A stretch of DNA of 64,000 nucleotides from CAWBVG01 sp963792175 (GTDB taxonomy: Bacteria > Acidobacteriota > Vicinamibacteria > Vicinamibacterales > CAVVIG01): positions 51,769 through 115,768 of the forward strand of contig CAWBVG010000002.1 of assembly GCA_963792175.1 (NCBI GenBank). Direction: 5' to 3'. How positions within the stretch are numbered: position 1 is the stretch's first letter; each line of letters begins with the position of its first letter. Both the position numbers and the translations under genes were made by a program. Under the pieces are notes generated by a model. The model made no database searches and was not told where the DNA came from. It worked only from the letters and a program-made list of their open reading frames with translations. Shown piece after piece: positions 50,348 through 58,929 of this stretch.

Positions 50348-51468
50348 CGCCTGAACAGCGAGTCACTGTAACATCCGGCGCGGAATCACGCCCCGATCCG
50401 CAAGCCGCCTCCAGCACGTCGATGTCCCGGCGCCGCCGGTGGACGTTCATCGCCGTTGCGCTGCTCGTGGCGATCGGCATCCCTCTCGCCGCGCTGCTTG
50501 CCACGGACGCGTTCCTGCATACCCGCTTCCAGCGCACCGGGGGCGTCAACATCTGGGGGTACCGCGGGCCGATCGTCCACCGGAAGCAGCCTGGAGAGCG
50601 CCGCGTCGTCATGCTCGGCGGCAGTTCGGCGTTCGGGTATGGCGTCGGCTGGGCGGAAGCGATCCCGGCGCGGCTCGAATCGAAGATCAGGAGCGCCGGC
50701 GAGCAGGCGTCAGTCGTGAATCTCGCCTACAACAACGAAGGCGCGTACTCGTTCCGTTTCACGCTGGGCGACTACCTCTATCTGGACTACGACCTGGCGA
50801 TCCTCTACGAGGGCTACAACGACCTGATGGGCGATGACCACAAGCCGAACTTTTCAGTGTTCAGGCATGAATCGCCGGTGTTTCGCATGACGGGCTACAT
50901 GCCGATCTTCCCGTTGATCTTCAGGGAAAAGGCCGCCTCCATGTTGTACCGCGGCAACATCACCCAGATGTACGACGAACTGCGAACGGGCAAGAAAGTC
51001 GTGTTCGACGTGTCGGTCGCCGACCGCGCAAGGGCCGGCGCGCTGAACGCGACGGCCGCCGTCGGCGATGCGATCCAGCGGCAGCTTGGAAAGATGTCGC
51101 CGGAGCCGCCACCCTCGGTCAAGTCGCCGTACGCGAGCGGGTGTCCTTATCCGTGGGCCGAGGACCGTCAGTTTGTCCTGACGGCGGTCGAGTTCGGGCT
51201 GCAGCATGACAAACGGATCCTCGTGGTCACGCAGCCGTATCTCGTCGCCCAGTCCGGTGTGCGTCACCAGGAGCAGCAGCAGGCGATGGTCAGCGCGCTG
51301 CGGCGCCGGTTCGGCGCCGACCGGCGGGTCGCCTATTTCAACGCCGGTGCCATCGTCGATCTCGCGGACACGACGCTGTCTTACGATCGGATGCACCTCA
51401 CGGCCTCCGGCAACGAACGTGTCGCCGACGCGCTCGCCGGGCCGGTTCGCGATCTCCTCACACGATGA
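50341..51468 (+). CDS. Membrane-anchored SGNH/GDSL-type hydrolase
   Basis: 375 residues with a TM anchor at ~residues 35-60 and a periplasmic catalytic domain. GGVNIWGYRGP precedes the block I serine motif MLGGSSAFGYGVG; NEGAYSFRF and YEGYNDLMGDDH cover blocks II-III; the C-terminal SYDRMHLTASGNERVADA gives the Asp-x-x-His pair. It is likely an esterase or acyltransferase acting on O-acyl groups of the exported glycan. GTG at 50341 has a GGAGG site 5 bases upstream; the alternative ATG at 50422 would also leave the TM anchor. It opens an overlapping operon that continues to ~61.1 kb. A degenerate paralogue lies at 53546. Confidence 0.85.
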   Translation: MSSPEQRVTVTSGAESRPDPQAASSTSMSRRRRWTFIAVALLVAIGIPLAALLATDAFLHTRFQRTGGVNIWGYRGPIVHRKQPGERRVVMLGGSSAFGYGVGWAEAIPARLESKIRSAGEQASVVNLAYNNEGAYSFRFTLGDYLYLDYDLAILYEGYNDLMGDDHKPNFSVFRHESPVFRMTGYMPIFPLIFREKAASMLYRGNITQMYDELRTGKKVVFDVSVADRARAGALNATAAVGDAIQRQLGKMSPEPPPSVKSPYASGCPYPWAEDRQFVLTAVEFGLQHDKRILVVTQPYLVAQSGVRHQEQQQAMVSALRRRFGADRRVAYFNAGAIVDLADTTLSYDRMHLTASGNERVADALAGPVRDLLTR

Positions 51469-52424
51469 ATCTGGAACTGCTGCCGTTGCTGGTTTGTCCG
51501 GAATGCGCGACGCCAATCGCTCTCGAAGGCGCCGCGCCACCGTCGGGCTCTGTCGACGAAGGCTGGCTGCGATGCGAGAACGGCCACCGGTTTCCGGTCA
51601 CGAACCGGGTGCCGCGCTTCGTGCAGCATGCGCTCAATGAAGACCAGGCGCGCACACGAGATTCGTTCGGCTACGAGTGGACGAAGCTGTATCCGGCCCA
51701 CGGCCATACGACTCCCGAGTGGCAGGCGGAGCGCGATATCTTCCTGGAATACACCCGCACCGTGCCGTCGGATTTCAAGGGCAAGGTCGTGCTCGACGGC
51801 GGTTGCGGCAACGGTCGCTACGCGAAGATGGCCAACGACTGGGGCGCGCGAGTAGTGGCGGTGGACATCTCGAGCGCGGTCGAGATCGCGTCGCGGAATC
51901 TGGCCGACCGGCGCGATGTCGACGTCATTCAGGCCGACCTGTTCAAACTGCCGTTCCGGCCGGAAACGTTCGACCTGGCGTACTCCGTCGGCGTGCTGCA
52001 CCACACGCCCGATGCCAAAGGCGCGTTTCGGGCCATTCAGCCGCTGGTGAAGCCGGGTGCAACCTTCTCGATCTTCGTCCACGGCCAGGGAAATCGCGCG
52101 CTCTACGCCACCAACCGCTGGCTGCGCGCCTGGACCGCGCACGCGTCATACCAGACGACCTGGCGCTTCTGCCAGGTGCTGACGGCGATCGGCATCGTGC
52201 TGGAGAAGATTCCGTTCCTCGGACCGATGCTGTATCTGATGGGTCGGCAGGTGCTGTTCTTCTCGCCCGATCAGCACAACAACTTCGATCACTTCAGCGC
52301 GGGCTTCACGAGCTTTCATCGCAAGGAAGAAATCCGCGAGTGGTATGCGGGCTGGAACGACGTGGCCGTGCGCTACGCCGGCGTCGCGAACGAGAGCATT
52401 TACGCACGGGGCACGCGGCCGTGA
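51465..52424 (+). CDS. SAM methyltransferase with N-terminal Trm112-like zinc segment
   Basis: 319 residues. The N-terminus carries LLVCPECATPIAL and a later LRCENGHRFPV, a Trm112/rubredoxin-like zinc knuckle. The methyltransferase core has VVLDGGCGNGRYAKMAND, VVAVDISSAVEIA, DVIQADLFKLPF and YSVGVLHHTPDAKGAF. The C-terminal third (FSPDQHNNFDHFSAGFTSFH) is typical of sugar-cluster methyltransferases. It overlaps the SGNH gene upstream (ATGA) and the membrane protein downstream (GTGA). The acceptor is unknown. Confidence 0.88.
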   Translation: MNLELLPLLVCPECATPIALEGAAPPSGSVDEGWLRCENGHRFPVTNRVPRFVQHALNEDQARTRDSFGYEWTKLYPAHGHTTPEWQAERDIFLEYTRTVPSDFKGKVVLDGGCGNGRYAKMANDWGARVVAVDISSAVEIASRNLADRRDVDVIQADLFKLPFRPETFDLAYSVGVLHHTPDAKGAFRAIQPLVKPGATFSIFVHGQGNRALYATNRWLRAWTAHASYQTTWRFCQVLTAIGIVLEKIPFLGPMLYLMGRQVLFFSPDQHNNFDHFSAGFTSFHRKEEIREWYAGWNDVAVRYAGVANESIYARGTRP

Positions 52425-53549
52425 ACACCGGCGTGCAGCGTCTGGCGCATTTTGCCGCGCTGACAGTGTGCCTCGCCGCCGTCGCCTGGGCGTCACCGTT
52501 GCCGCAGCGGGTGACCGACCGCGACGTCTACGAAGCGACCGCCGCGCATGGCGTGGTGTTCGACTGCTCCGATCTTCACTGCTTCCGCGTGCTGGTGCCG
52601 TGGCTGCTGGCGCCGCTTCCGGGCGCCTCAATCGTCAAGTGGAAGGCCTACGCGGTCGTCTCCAACGCGGCCGCCGGTGTGGCGGTGTTTGCGCTGTGCC
52701 TCACGCTCGGCCTGAGCAGACGCGCCGCGCGGTACGCGTCGATTGGCTCGGCCTTCGGGTTTGGATCGCTCTACACGCTGCACGACGTCTACTCGTCGGA
52801 TCCGTTGATGTATTTCCTGGGCCCGTTCCTCACCAACGAGCTGCTCCGCGGCCGCGTCGCCGTGGCGGCCGCCGTCGGCGCGATCGGCGTCCTCGCGAAG
52901 GAATTCGCCGCCGCGCCGCTGTACCTCGTCAGCGGGTGCCTGGCGGTGGAGCGTCAATGGGTCGAGTCGGCGCGCGCCTTCGTCGCCGCGAACGCGGTAT
53001 TCGCGGTGTGGCTGCTGATGACGCTCACACTGATGCTGCGTTACAACTACACGTACTCAGGCAGCGCGTCAGCGGATCTCGCCGGTGGAGGCAACCTGGT
53101 TGGCTGGATGAGCCGACTGAGCGGACGCGGCATCGCGTCGGCGATGTTCAACGAATTCGGGGCGCTATGGGTGCTGGCGCCCGTCGGCTTCTTTCTTGCG
53201 CCGCAGGCGACTCCGGCTCATGGCGATCGTGTCGCTGCCGATTGCCGCGCTGTTCGCATATGTGCAGCAGCCCGATCGCGCGCTGTGGAACTTTCATTTC
53301 GTGGCACTGCCCCTCGCGGCGATCGTGCTCGATCGCGCGGCCGCGCTGGCGGCGCCGACGCTGGCCGCCTTTGTCATCGGCAACCTGCGAGTGGGCGCGC
53401 AGTTGCCGATCGCTCCGGTTGGTCGCCTGGCGATGGCCGCTTCGGTGCTGTTCGCGTTCGCGACGGCGGCGGTAGCGCTTCGCCCGCAACGTGGTGTCAT
53501 GCGTTCCGGGGGCGGCGTCGATCCGCTCGCGCACTCCCACACTGGATGA
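52421..53549 (+). CDS. Polytopic membrane protein, one frameshift
   Basis: About 375 residues with roughly ten hydrophobic segments. Landmarks are VFDCSDLHCFRVLVPWLLAPLPG in the first loop, YTLHDVYSSDPLMYFLGPF and GVLAKEFAAAPLYLV. One slip near 53210 leads to MAIVSLPIAALFAYVQQPDRALWNFHF. The pattern recalls GT-C or DUF2029-like glycosyltransferases, but no catalytic motif is certain. GTG start at 52421 overlaps the upstream stop, and its stop overlaps the next ATG. Confidence 0.68.
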
Positions 53550-54505
53550 CCAAAACACTGCTCGCCGCGTTTCTGGTCGAGTGTCTCGTGATTCCCGCCA
53601 TGCTGATCGTCGTCGCGGATCAGGTGGCCCACACCCACGTGGAGCAGTTGGGCGGCGTCAACATCTGGGGTTACCGCGGCGCCGTGGCCCATCAACGGCA
53701 GCCGAACGAAATCCGGATCGTGTTCGTCGGCGGCACCCGCGCGTTCGGTTGGGGCGGCGCGGCGTCGGAGTCCGTGCCGGCGGCGGTCAGATGGATGGTG
53801 ACGCTGACCACCGATCGGCCGCACGATGGACTGCGTCCGGTCGTGGCGGTCAATCTCGGCGCGATCGGCGCGCCGGCGTTCACCTATGCGTCGACGCTCA
53901 ATCACTACGCGTATTTGCGGCCGGACTTCATCTGCATTTACGACGATCTCGAGCGAGAGCCTGTACGAGCCCATCGCTCGGCCGTGTTCGCGGCGTCCGG
54001 CTACGCACCGGCGCTTCCACTTGTTCTCGAGGAAAAGGGGATGGCGCTTCAGTACGGATCCGTCAGAGCGGCATATGGCGACGGCCCAATCGTCGCCGCT
54101 CCTGTGAGCCATCGCATCGTCGGCCGTGTCCTTCGAGCCGTTGGCAGCGCCGCCGGTCGGCTCGACCAGTCGTCTCTCGATCCCCCGGTGGGGAGCTATG
54201 CGGATCACATGAGCGCGGCCGTGGACGTAGCACGGCGGCTGGCACGAGGAGTGGTCGTTGCCGTCGGCCCGGCGGAAACGGACCGCGAACGGGAGAACGT
54301 TCGCGCACTTCGCGCACGTCTGGCCGATCGTCTCGCTCATGACCGGGCCATTCGCCTGATCGATCTGACCGATGCGGCGGGCCTGACGGACCGCACGCTG
54401 ATGCTCGATGGATATAACTACGGTGCGGCCGGGCGTGCCCAGGTCGCCGCCGCCATCACACCGGTGCTCCTGGAATTGATCGGCGCGGACACGCCGGTCA
54501 GATGA
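53546..54505 (+). CDS. Degenerate SGNH-hydrolase paralogue (likely pseudoenzyme)
   Basis: 319 residues with an N-terminal anchor (LLAAFLVECLVIPAMLIVV). It shares GGVNIWGYRGAVAHQRQP with the hydrolase at 50341, including the spacing to block I, but block I reads FVGGTRAFGWGG instead of LGGSSAFGYG, so the nucleophile Ser is Thr. The C-terminal Asp-x-x-His reads LDGYNYGAAG, so His is Asn. The fold is kept while two catalytic residues are lost. It may bind the same substrate or pair with the active paralogue. It overlaps its neighbours on both sides by 4 bases. Confidence 0.8.
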   Translation: MTKTLLAAFLVECLVIPAMLIVVADQVAHTHVEQLGGVNIWGYRGAVAHQRQPNEIRIVFVGGTRAFGWGGAASESVPAAVRWMVTLTTDRPHDGLRPVVAVNLGAIGAPAFTYASTLNHYAYLRPDFICIYDDLEREPVRAHRSAVFAASGYAPALPLVLEEKGMALQYGSVRAAYGDGPIVAAPVSHRIVGRVLRAVGSAAGRLDQSSLDPPVGSYADHMSAAVDVARRLARGVVVAVGPAETDRERENVRALRARLADRLAHDRAIRLIDLTDAAGLTDRTLMLDGYNYGAAGRAQVAAAITPVLLELIGADTPVR

Positions 54506-56277
54506 ATCGGGCCGCCAGAACGGCGCTGACCGCCGCGGGCCTCGCGGCCGCCGCGTTCATCCTCTACGTGGCCCGTCTCGAGAGCGCCCCGATCTACGCG
54601 TCGCCCGACGAAGTGATTATCGCCGTCGACGCCCACAGCCTGGCCACGACCGGCCGCGACGTATATGGCCGGTTCATGCCGTTGTATTTTCAGATTCAAA
54701 TGCCCGGCGAGACGCGAATGGGGTGGTTCACTCCGGCCATCTTCTACGTATCCGCGCTCTTTCTGAAGATCTTGCCGCTGTCAGAGTGGACGGTCCGGCT
54801 GAGCACGGTGTGCGTCGGCACGCTCGACATCGTGCTCATGTACTTCATCGGGCGCCGCCTCTTCAAAGAGGAGCGGCTCGCGGTAGCCGCCTCACTGCTG
54901 CTGGCTGTCACACCGGCTCACTTCATCCTCAGCCGATACGCCCTGGACTACGTCTATCCGTTGCCGTTCGTCCTCGCGTGGCTGCTGTGCCTCCTCGTGT
55001 TCATGGCGGACGAACGTCCGATGTGGCTATACGCAGCGGCGGGCTTCCTGGGACTGGGGTTCTTCAGCTACATCGGGTCGGTGGTGATGATGCCGATGTA
55101 TTTCGCGATCACCTGCGCTGCCGCGCTCCAGAAACGCCATGGCTTCCGCCTCTGCGCCATCGCCGCGGTGGCGTTCGCCCTTCCGTTGCTGCTGCTACTG
55201 GTGCCGTGGCTTCTCAGGCATCCCACGGCATTTACCGATACGGTGCAGCGTTACGAACTCTACGACACGCAGCACTTGAACGCGCTGCAGGGACTGCGTG
55301 CGTTCTTCAGCTATCCGAATCTGGATCGGCTGGCGTCGCTCTACTGGAGCTTCTACAACCCCAGCTTCCTGTTCTTTTCCGGCGACCGACTGATGACGTT
55401 TTCGACGCGCTCGGTCGGAGTCTTTACGCTGCCGGTGGCGGCACTGCTGCTCCTCGGGCTGTATCAGGTCTGCGTCCTGCGTAGAACCCCGGCATTTATC
55501 GTGCTCGCCGGTTTCGTGACCGCACCGCTCGCGGCTCTGCTCGGTGGGGAAGACGCGGCGATTATCAGAGCTGTGGAGCTCCTGCCATTCACCGTACTGC
55601 TGGCGACATTCGGCCTGGAGTATTTGTTGTCGCGGCAAATGTCCCACTATGGGGGCCCATGGTTGCTGGCGGCCGGTGTGTCGGCGCTCGTCCTGGCCGT
55701 CTTGTCCGGGGCGTGGATGCTCGCGACCGCGTCGCGACTCGGCAGCTCGACGATCGCGCTCGGCATCGTCGGCGCAGCGATGGCCGGTGTGGGGGCGCGT
55801 GCGAATCGCATGAACCTGGGTCTGGTCGCCGCGGCCGTGCTGCTCGCGCTGATCGCGCTCCAGTTTGGATACTTTGCAAAGGATTACTTCAGCGATTACC
55901 GGGTGCGCTCGAGCGCGTGGCTCGGGGGCAACCTCCGCGGCGCACTGGAGGCGCTCATCGATCTGGACGCGCGGCTCCATCCCGCAGGCATCTATTTCAG
56001 CACGTTGCAGTCGACCGGCGGCCTGATGGATACGCGCAATCGCTGGATGGATGCTTACTGGAAGTTCTACCTGATCAAGCACGGCCGGCAGGAGTTGTTG
56101 AACCGCAGCGCCCCGTTCAATCAGACCAACCTGTCCAAGATCGCCGCGGGAAGCCTGGTTCTCGCCAACGTCGGCGATCTGACGACTGAGTCGCTGGTCG
56201 CTTCAGGCCAGCTCAAACGGCTGCAGCTGATTCCCGAGCTTGGTGCGCCACCGTTTTTCGCCATTCTGCAACGGTGA
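54502..56277 (+). CDS. GT39/ArnT-like membrane glycosyltransferase
   Basis: Intact 591-residue protein with ~12 TM segments. The first periplasmic loop contains YASPDEVIIAVDAHS (acidic catalytic pair) and later GETRMGWFTPAIFYVSAL, then LSRYALDYVYPLPFVLAW. These fit the ArnT/PMT-like superfamily that transfers sugars from polyprenyl phosphate at the periplasmic face. A soluble C-terminal domain (~residues 470-591) follows. It starts inside the stop of the SGNH paralogue (ATGA) and is followed by the DUF5989 microprotein. Confidence 0.83.
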   Translation: MNRAARTALTAAGLAAAAFILYVARLESAPIYASPDEVIIAVDAHSLATTGRDVYGRFMPLYFQIQMPGETRMGWFTPAIFYVSALFLKILPLSEWTVRLSTVCVGTLDIVLMYFIGRRLFKEERLAVAASLLLAVTPAHFILSRYALDYVYPLPFVLAWLLCLLVFMADERPMWLYAAAGFLGLGFFSYIGSVVMMPMYFAITCAAALQKRHGFRLCAIAAVAFALPLLLLLVPWLLRHPTAFTDTVQRYELYDTQHLNALQGLRAFFSYPNLDRLASLYWSFYNPSFLFFSGDRLMTFSTRSVGVFTLPVAALLLLGLYQVCVLRRTPAFIVLAGFVTAPLAALLGGEDAAIIRAVELLPFTVLLATFGLEYLLSRQMSHYGGPWLLAAGVSALVLAVLSGAWMLATASRLGSSTIALGIVGAAMAGVGARANRMNLGLVAAAVLLALIALQFGYFAKDYFSDYRVRSSAWLGGNLRGALEALIDLDARLHPAGIYFSTLQSTGGLMDTRNRWMDAYWKFYLIKHGRQELLNRSAPFNQTNLSKIAAGSLVLANVGDLTTESLVASGQLKRLQLIPELGAPPFFAILQR

Positions 56278-56319
56278 TTAGCACTCCAACACGGCAGGGA
56301 TCGTTCCAACGAGGGTCAC

Positions 56320-56478
56320 ATGAGCAAGAGTCGGGTGTTCTCGGAATTCCTGGCGTTTCTCCGTCAGGAGAAGAAATACTGGCTGATACCGATCGTCGTC
56401 GTCTTCGTCCTCTTCGGTTTGCTCATCGTGTTTTCACAGTCGAGTGCGGTTGCGCCATTCATTTACACGCTCTTTTGA
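56320..56478 (+). CDS. DUF5989-family membrane microprotein
   Basis: 52 residues: FSEFLAFLRQEKKYWL followed by one TM helix (IPIVVVFVLFGLLIVFSQ) and the conserved ending SSAVAPFIYTLF. This matches DUF5989, a small single-TM family of unknown function. A GAGGG site lies 6 bases before the ATG. It sits between a GT39-like gene and wzm, one base before the wzm ATG, so it is almost certainly co-translated with the exporter. Confidence 0.85.
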   Translation: MSKSRVFSEFLAFLRQEKKYWLIPIVVVFVLFGLLIVFSQSSAVAPFIYTLF

Positions 56479-56479
56479 C

Positions 56480-57283
56480 ATGCCGACCCACGGTCTGATC
56501 GATCACGCGGAGCCCATACCGCCCGCGGCGTACTGGGAGCTGCTGATGAACCTCACCAAGCGCGAGGTGAAGGGGCGCTACAGCCAGTCGTTCTTCGGCG
56601 TCGCCTGGGCGATCGCGCAGCCGCTGGCGACGATGGCGGTGTTCACGCTGGTATTTTCGCGGCTGGCGAAAATGGACTCCAACGGCGCGCCGTACCCGCT
56701 GTTCGCGTTCGCGGCGCTGGTGCCGTGGTTCTTCTTCATGAACTCCGTGTCGTCGGGCACGTTGAGCCTGATCACCTACCGCAACATCGTGACGAAGACC
56801 TATTTCCCGCGCGAGATCATCCCGCTCGCGCAGGTGTGCTCGCGCTTCATCGACTTCTTCGCCGCCGCGGCGCTGTACGTGCTGCTGATGTCGGCCTACG
56901 GCGTCGGCGTCGGCGTCTGGAGCCTGATGGCGCCGGTCTTCTTCCTCCTGTTGATCCTGTTCACCGTCGGCCTGACGTTCGCGACGTCGGCGATGAACGT
57001 GTTCTACCGCGACGTCAACCCGGTTGTGCAGATTGCGCTCCAGCTCTGGCTGTATCTGACGCCGGTCGCCTATCCGCTGGCCGTCGTGCCGCCGCGCTTC
57101 CGGCTGTTCTTCGTGATGAACCCGTTGAGCGCGATCGTCGAGGGGTTTCGCTCGGCGGTGGTCTTCAATCGGGCGCCCGACTGGACGCTGACCCTGATTT
57201 CCGCATCGATCATCGCGGCCGTGTTCGTCTCGGCCGCGGTCATGTTCAAGCGGATGGACAAGTACTTCGCGGACGTGATCTAA
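56480..57283 (+). CDS. wzm: O-antigen/polysaccharide ABC exporter permease
   Basis: Wzm-type permease of 267 residues with six TM segments. KREVKGRYSQSFFGVAWAI at the N-terminus, PLFAFAALVPWFFFMNSVSSGT, SNIVTKTYFPREIIPLA-like RNIVTKTYFPREIIPLAQV (the coupling-helix area), MNVFYRDVNPVVQI and the C-terminal NPLSAIVEGFRSAV are standard for the ABC-2/Wzm family. It forms the inner-membrane channel for lipid-linked glycan with the Wzt ATPase encoded 8 bases downstream. Confidence 0.93.
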   Translation: MPTHGLIDHAEPIPPAAYWELLMNLTKREVKGRYSQSFFGVAWAIAQPLATMAVFTLVFSRLAKMDSNGAPYPLFAFAALVPWFFFMNSVSSGTLSLITYRNIVTKTYFPREIIPLAQVCSRFIDFFAAAALYVLLMSAYGVGVGVWSLMAPVFFLLLILFTVGLTFATSAMNVFYRDVNPVVQIALQLWLYLTPVAYPLAVVPPRFRLFFVMNPLSAIVEGFRSAVVFNRAPDWTLTLISASIIAAVFVSAAVMFKRMDKYFADVI

Positions 57284-57291
57284 GCCGCCGC

Positions 57292-58578
57292 ATGCCGCTC
57301 GCCATTCAGCTCGACCAGGTCACCAAGCGCTATCGCGCCGGCCGGTCGCGCACGGTCGTCGATCTGATCGGGTCGAACATCGATCGGATGCGCGGCAAGG
57401 CGCAGGACGTCCACAGTGTGACGCGCGGGCGAATCGACGCCACCATCTGGGCGCTGCGCGACGTCAGCTTCGACGTGCCGGAAGGCGCGGGCGTCGGCGT
57501 CATCGGCCGGAACGGCGCTGGAAAAACCACGCTCTTGAAACTCATCTCGCGCGTCACGTGGCCGACGAGCGGGCGCGTCCGTGTGGCGGGCCGCGTGGTG
57601 TCCCTCATCGAGCTCGGCGCCGGGTTTCACCCCGAGCTCACCGGCCGCGAGAACGTCTATCTGGGCGGCGGGCTGTTCGGGCTGACGCGGCGGGACATCG
57701 ATCGGCAGTTCGATCGCATCGTGGAGTTCGCGGACGTGGCGCGGCTGATCGACACGCCGATGAAGCGCTACTCGTCGGGTCTCTACGCGCGCCTCGGCTT
57801 CAGCGTCGCCATTCACGCCAACCCCGATATCGTGCTCGTGGACGAGGTGCTCGCGGTCGGCGATGCCGCGTTCCGCCGCCGCGCGCTCGAGGCGCTGCGC
57901 CAGCTGATGACGGACGGCAAAACCGTCCTGTTCATCTCGCATGACATGTGGAACGTGCGCCGCCTCTGCGACCAGGTGCTCTGGATGGAAGAAGGACGCG
58001 TCAAAGACTACGGCGCGGCCGGGGAGATCGCCGAACGCTACATGAGCGAGGTCAACGTGCAGGCCCTCGCGAATCAGGGCACGGCGCTGCAGAGTCACCG
58101 CGGCGGGACCGGCGAGATCCGTTACACCGGCGTCGAGATCGTCGATACCGCCGGCCGCACCGCGGTGCTGTTCGCGCCCGGCGACACGCTCGTGGTCCGC
58201 GCGTCGTACCGGGCCGATCGCCCGGTCGCCCGGCCGGTGTTTCAGGTGGCGGTGATCGATGTCGATACCGGATTGGTCATCACCACGGCGACCTCGCGCC
58301 CCGGCGACGCGCCGGATCGGGTGGACGCGTCGGGCACCATCGAATGCCGTTTCCCCCGCATGCCGTTGCGGCCGCGGCAATACATCCTCCGGCTGGGTAT
58401 CACCGACAGTCACCAGCTCGCTTCGTACGACGTCGTCTCGGCCGGTCCGCGATTCGCGGTGAGCGGACACGGCGCCGGCGTCGAGGGGCTGGCGGACGAG
58501 GAAGACGGCCTGGTGTCGCTGCCCTTCGAGTTTGCTCATCACGTGGCGGCGCCGGCGGCCCAGGGGACGGCGTCATGA
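57292..58578 (+). CDS. wzt: O-antigen/polysaccharide ABC exporter ATP-binding protein with C-terminal glycan-binding domain
   Basis: 428 residues. ATPase: Walker A GRNGAGKTTLLKLI, Q-loop region, signature YSSGLYARLGFSVA, Walker B DIVLVDEVLAVGD and the H-loop ISHDMW. An N-terminal insertion of ~35 residues precedes the core, as in many Wzt proteins. From ~residue 265 a beta-sandwich domain follows (GTGEIRYTGVEIVDTAG ... YILRLGITDSHQLASYDVV), the Wzt C-terminal domain that in characterised systems recognises the terminal modification of the glycan. This implies the cluster makes an end-capped chain. The stop overlaps the Rieske gene start. Confidence 0.94.
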   Translation: MPLAIQLDQVTKRYRAGRSRTVVDLIGSNIDRMRGKAQDVHSVTRGRIDATIWALRDVSFDVPEGAGVGVIGRNGAGKTTLLKLISRVTWPTSGRVRVAGRVVSLIELGAGFHPELTGRENVYLGGGLFGLTRRDIDRQFDRIVEFADVARLIDTPMKRYSSGLYARLGFSVAIHANPDIVLVDEVLAVGDAAFRRRALEALRQLMTDGKTVLFISHDMWNVRRLCDQVLWMEEGRVKDYGAAGEIAERYMSEVNVQALANQGTALQSHRGGTGEIRYTGVEIVDTAGRTAVLFAPGDTLVVRASYRADRPVARPVFQVAVIDVDTGLVITTATSRPGDAPDRVDASGTIECRFPRMPLRPRQYILRLGITDSHQLASYDVVSAGPRFAVSGHGAGVEGLADEEDGLVSLPFEFAHHVAAPAAQGTAS

Positions 58579-58876
58579 CGGCCACGCGAACGCGCCTCGG
58601 CCCCGTTGACGGTTTCACAGTGCTGCCCGCGGTCGTTGCGGTTGGAACCCGCACTTTCTTCCTCGTGAACGACGGCACGGCGTTCCGGCTGCTCTCGAAC
58701 GTGTGTCCGCATCAGGGTTCGCGGTATACGACGAGGGGAGCCGATTCGAATGCCCGCTGCACGGCTGGCGGTTCGATCGCGCAACCGGTCGCTGTCTGAA
58801 CGCGCCGAGCCGTGCGCTGTCATCCGTGCCGGCGTACGTCGAGGACGGCGTGCTGTATGCGGATCTGCCCGGCTGA
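58575..58876 (+). CDS. Rieske [2Fe-2S] protein, N-terminal part of a CMAH-like system, one frameshift
   Basis: About 100 residues. The Rieske cluster ligands are VCPHQGSRY (Cys-x-His, near 58703) and, after a slip near 58735, FECPLHGWRFD (Cys-x2-His, near 58752), followed by ATGRCLNAPSRAL and the closing strand VEDGVLYADLPG. In the CMAH family a Rieske domain of this size precedes an MBL-fold domain in one chain. Here the Rieske frame ends at a TGA (58874-58876) just before the MBL protein. It overlaps wzt by ATGA, so it belongs to the exporter operon. Ferredoxin-like electron carriers are the alternative reading. Confidence 0.85.
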
Positions 58877-58929
58877 GGCGCGGCGCGATCACGTCGCCGC
58901 CCGCGGCGGCCGCGAGCGTCGGTCTGCGG

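Noticed and set aside
51677..54505. Single plus-strand frame of 942 codons
   Set aside because: Its first 245 codons are a shadow of the methyltransferase. The real content is two proteins in the same frame, the membrane protein (interrupted by a slip) and the SGNH paralogue, each with its own overlapping start.
53546..54505. Annotation of the second SGNH-like gene as an active hydrolase
   Set aside because: The block I serine and the C-terminal histidine are both replaced, so catalysis by the usual mechanism is unlikely.
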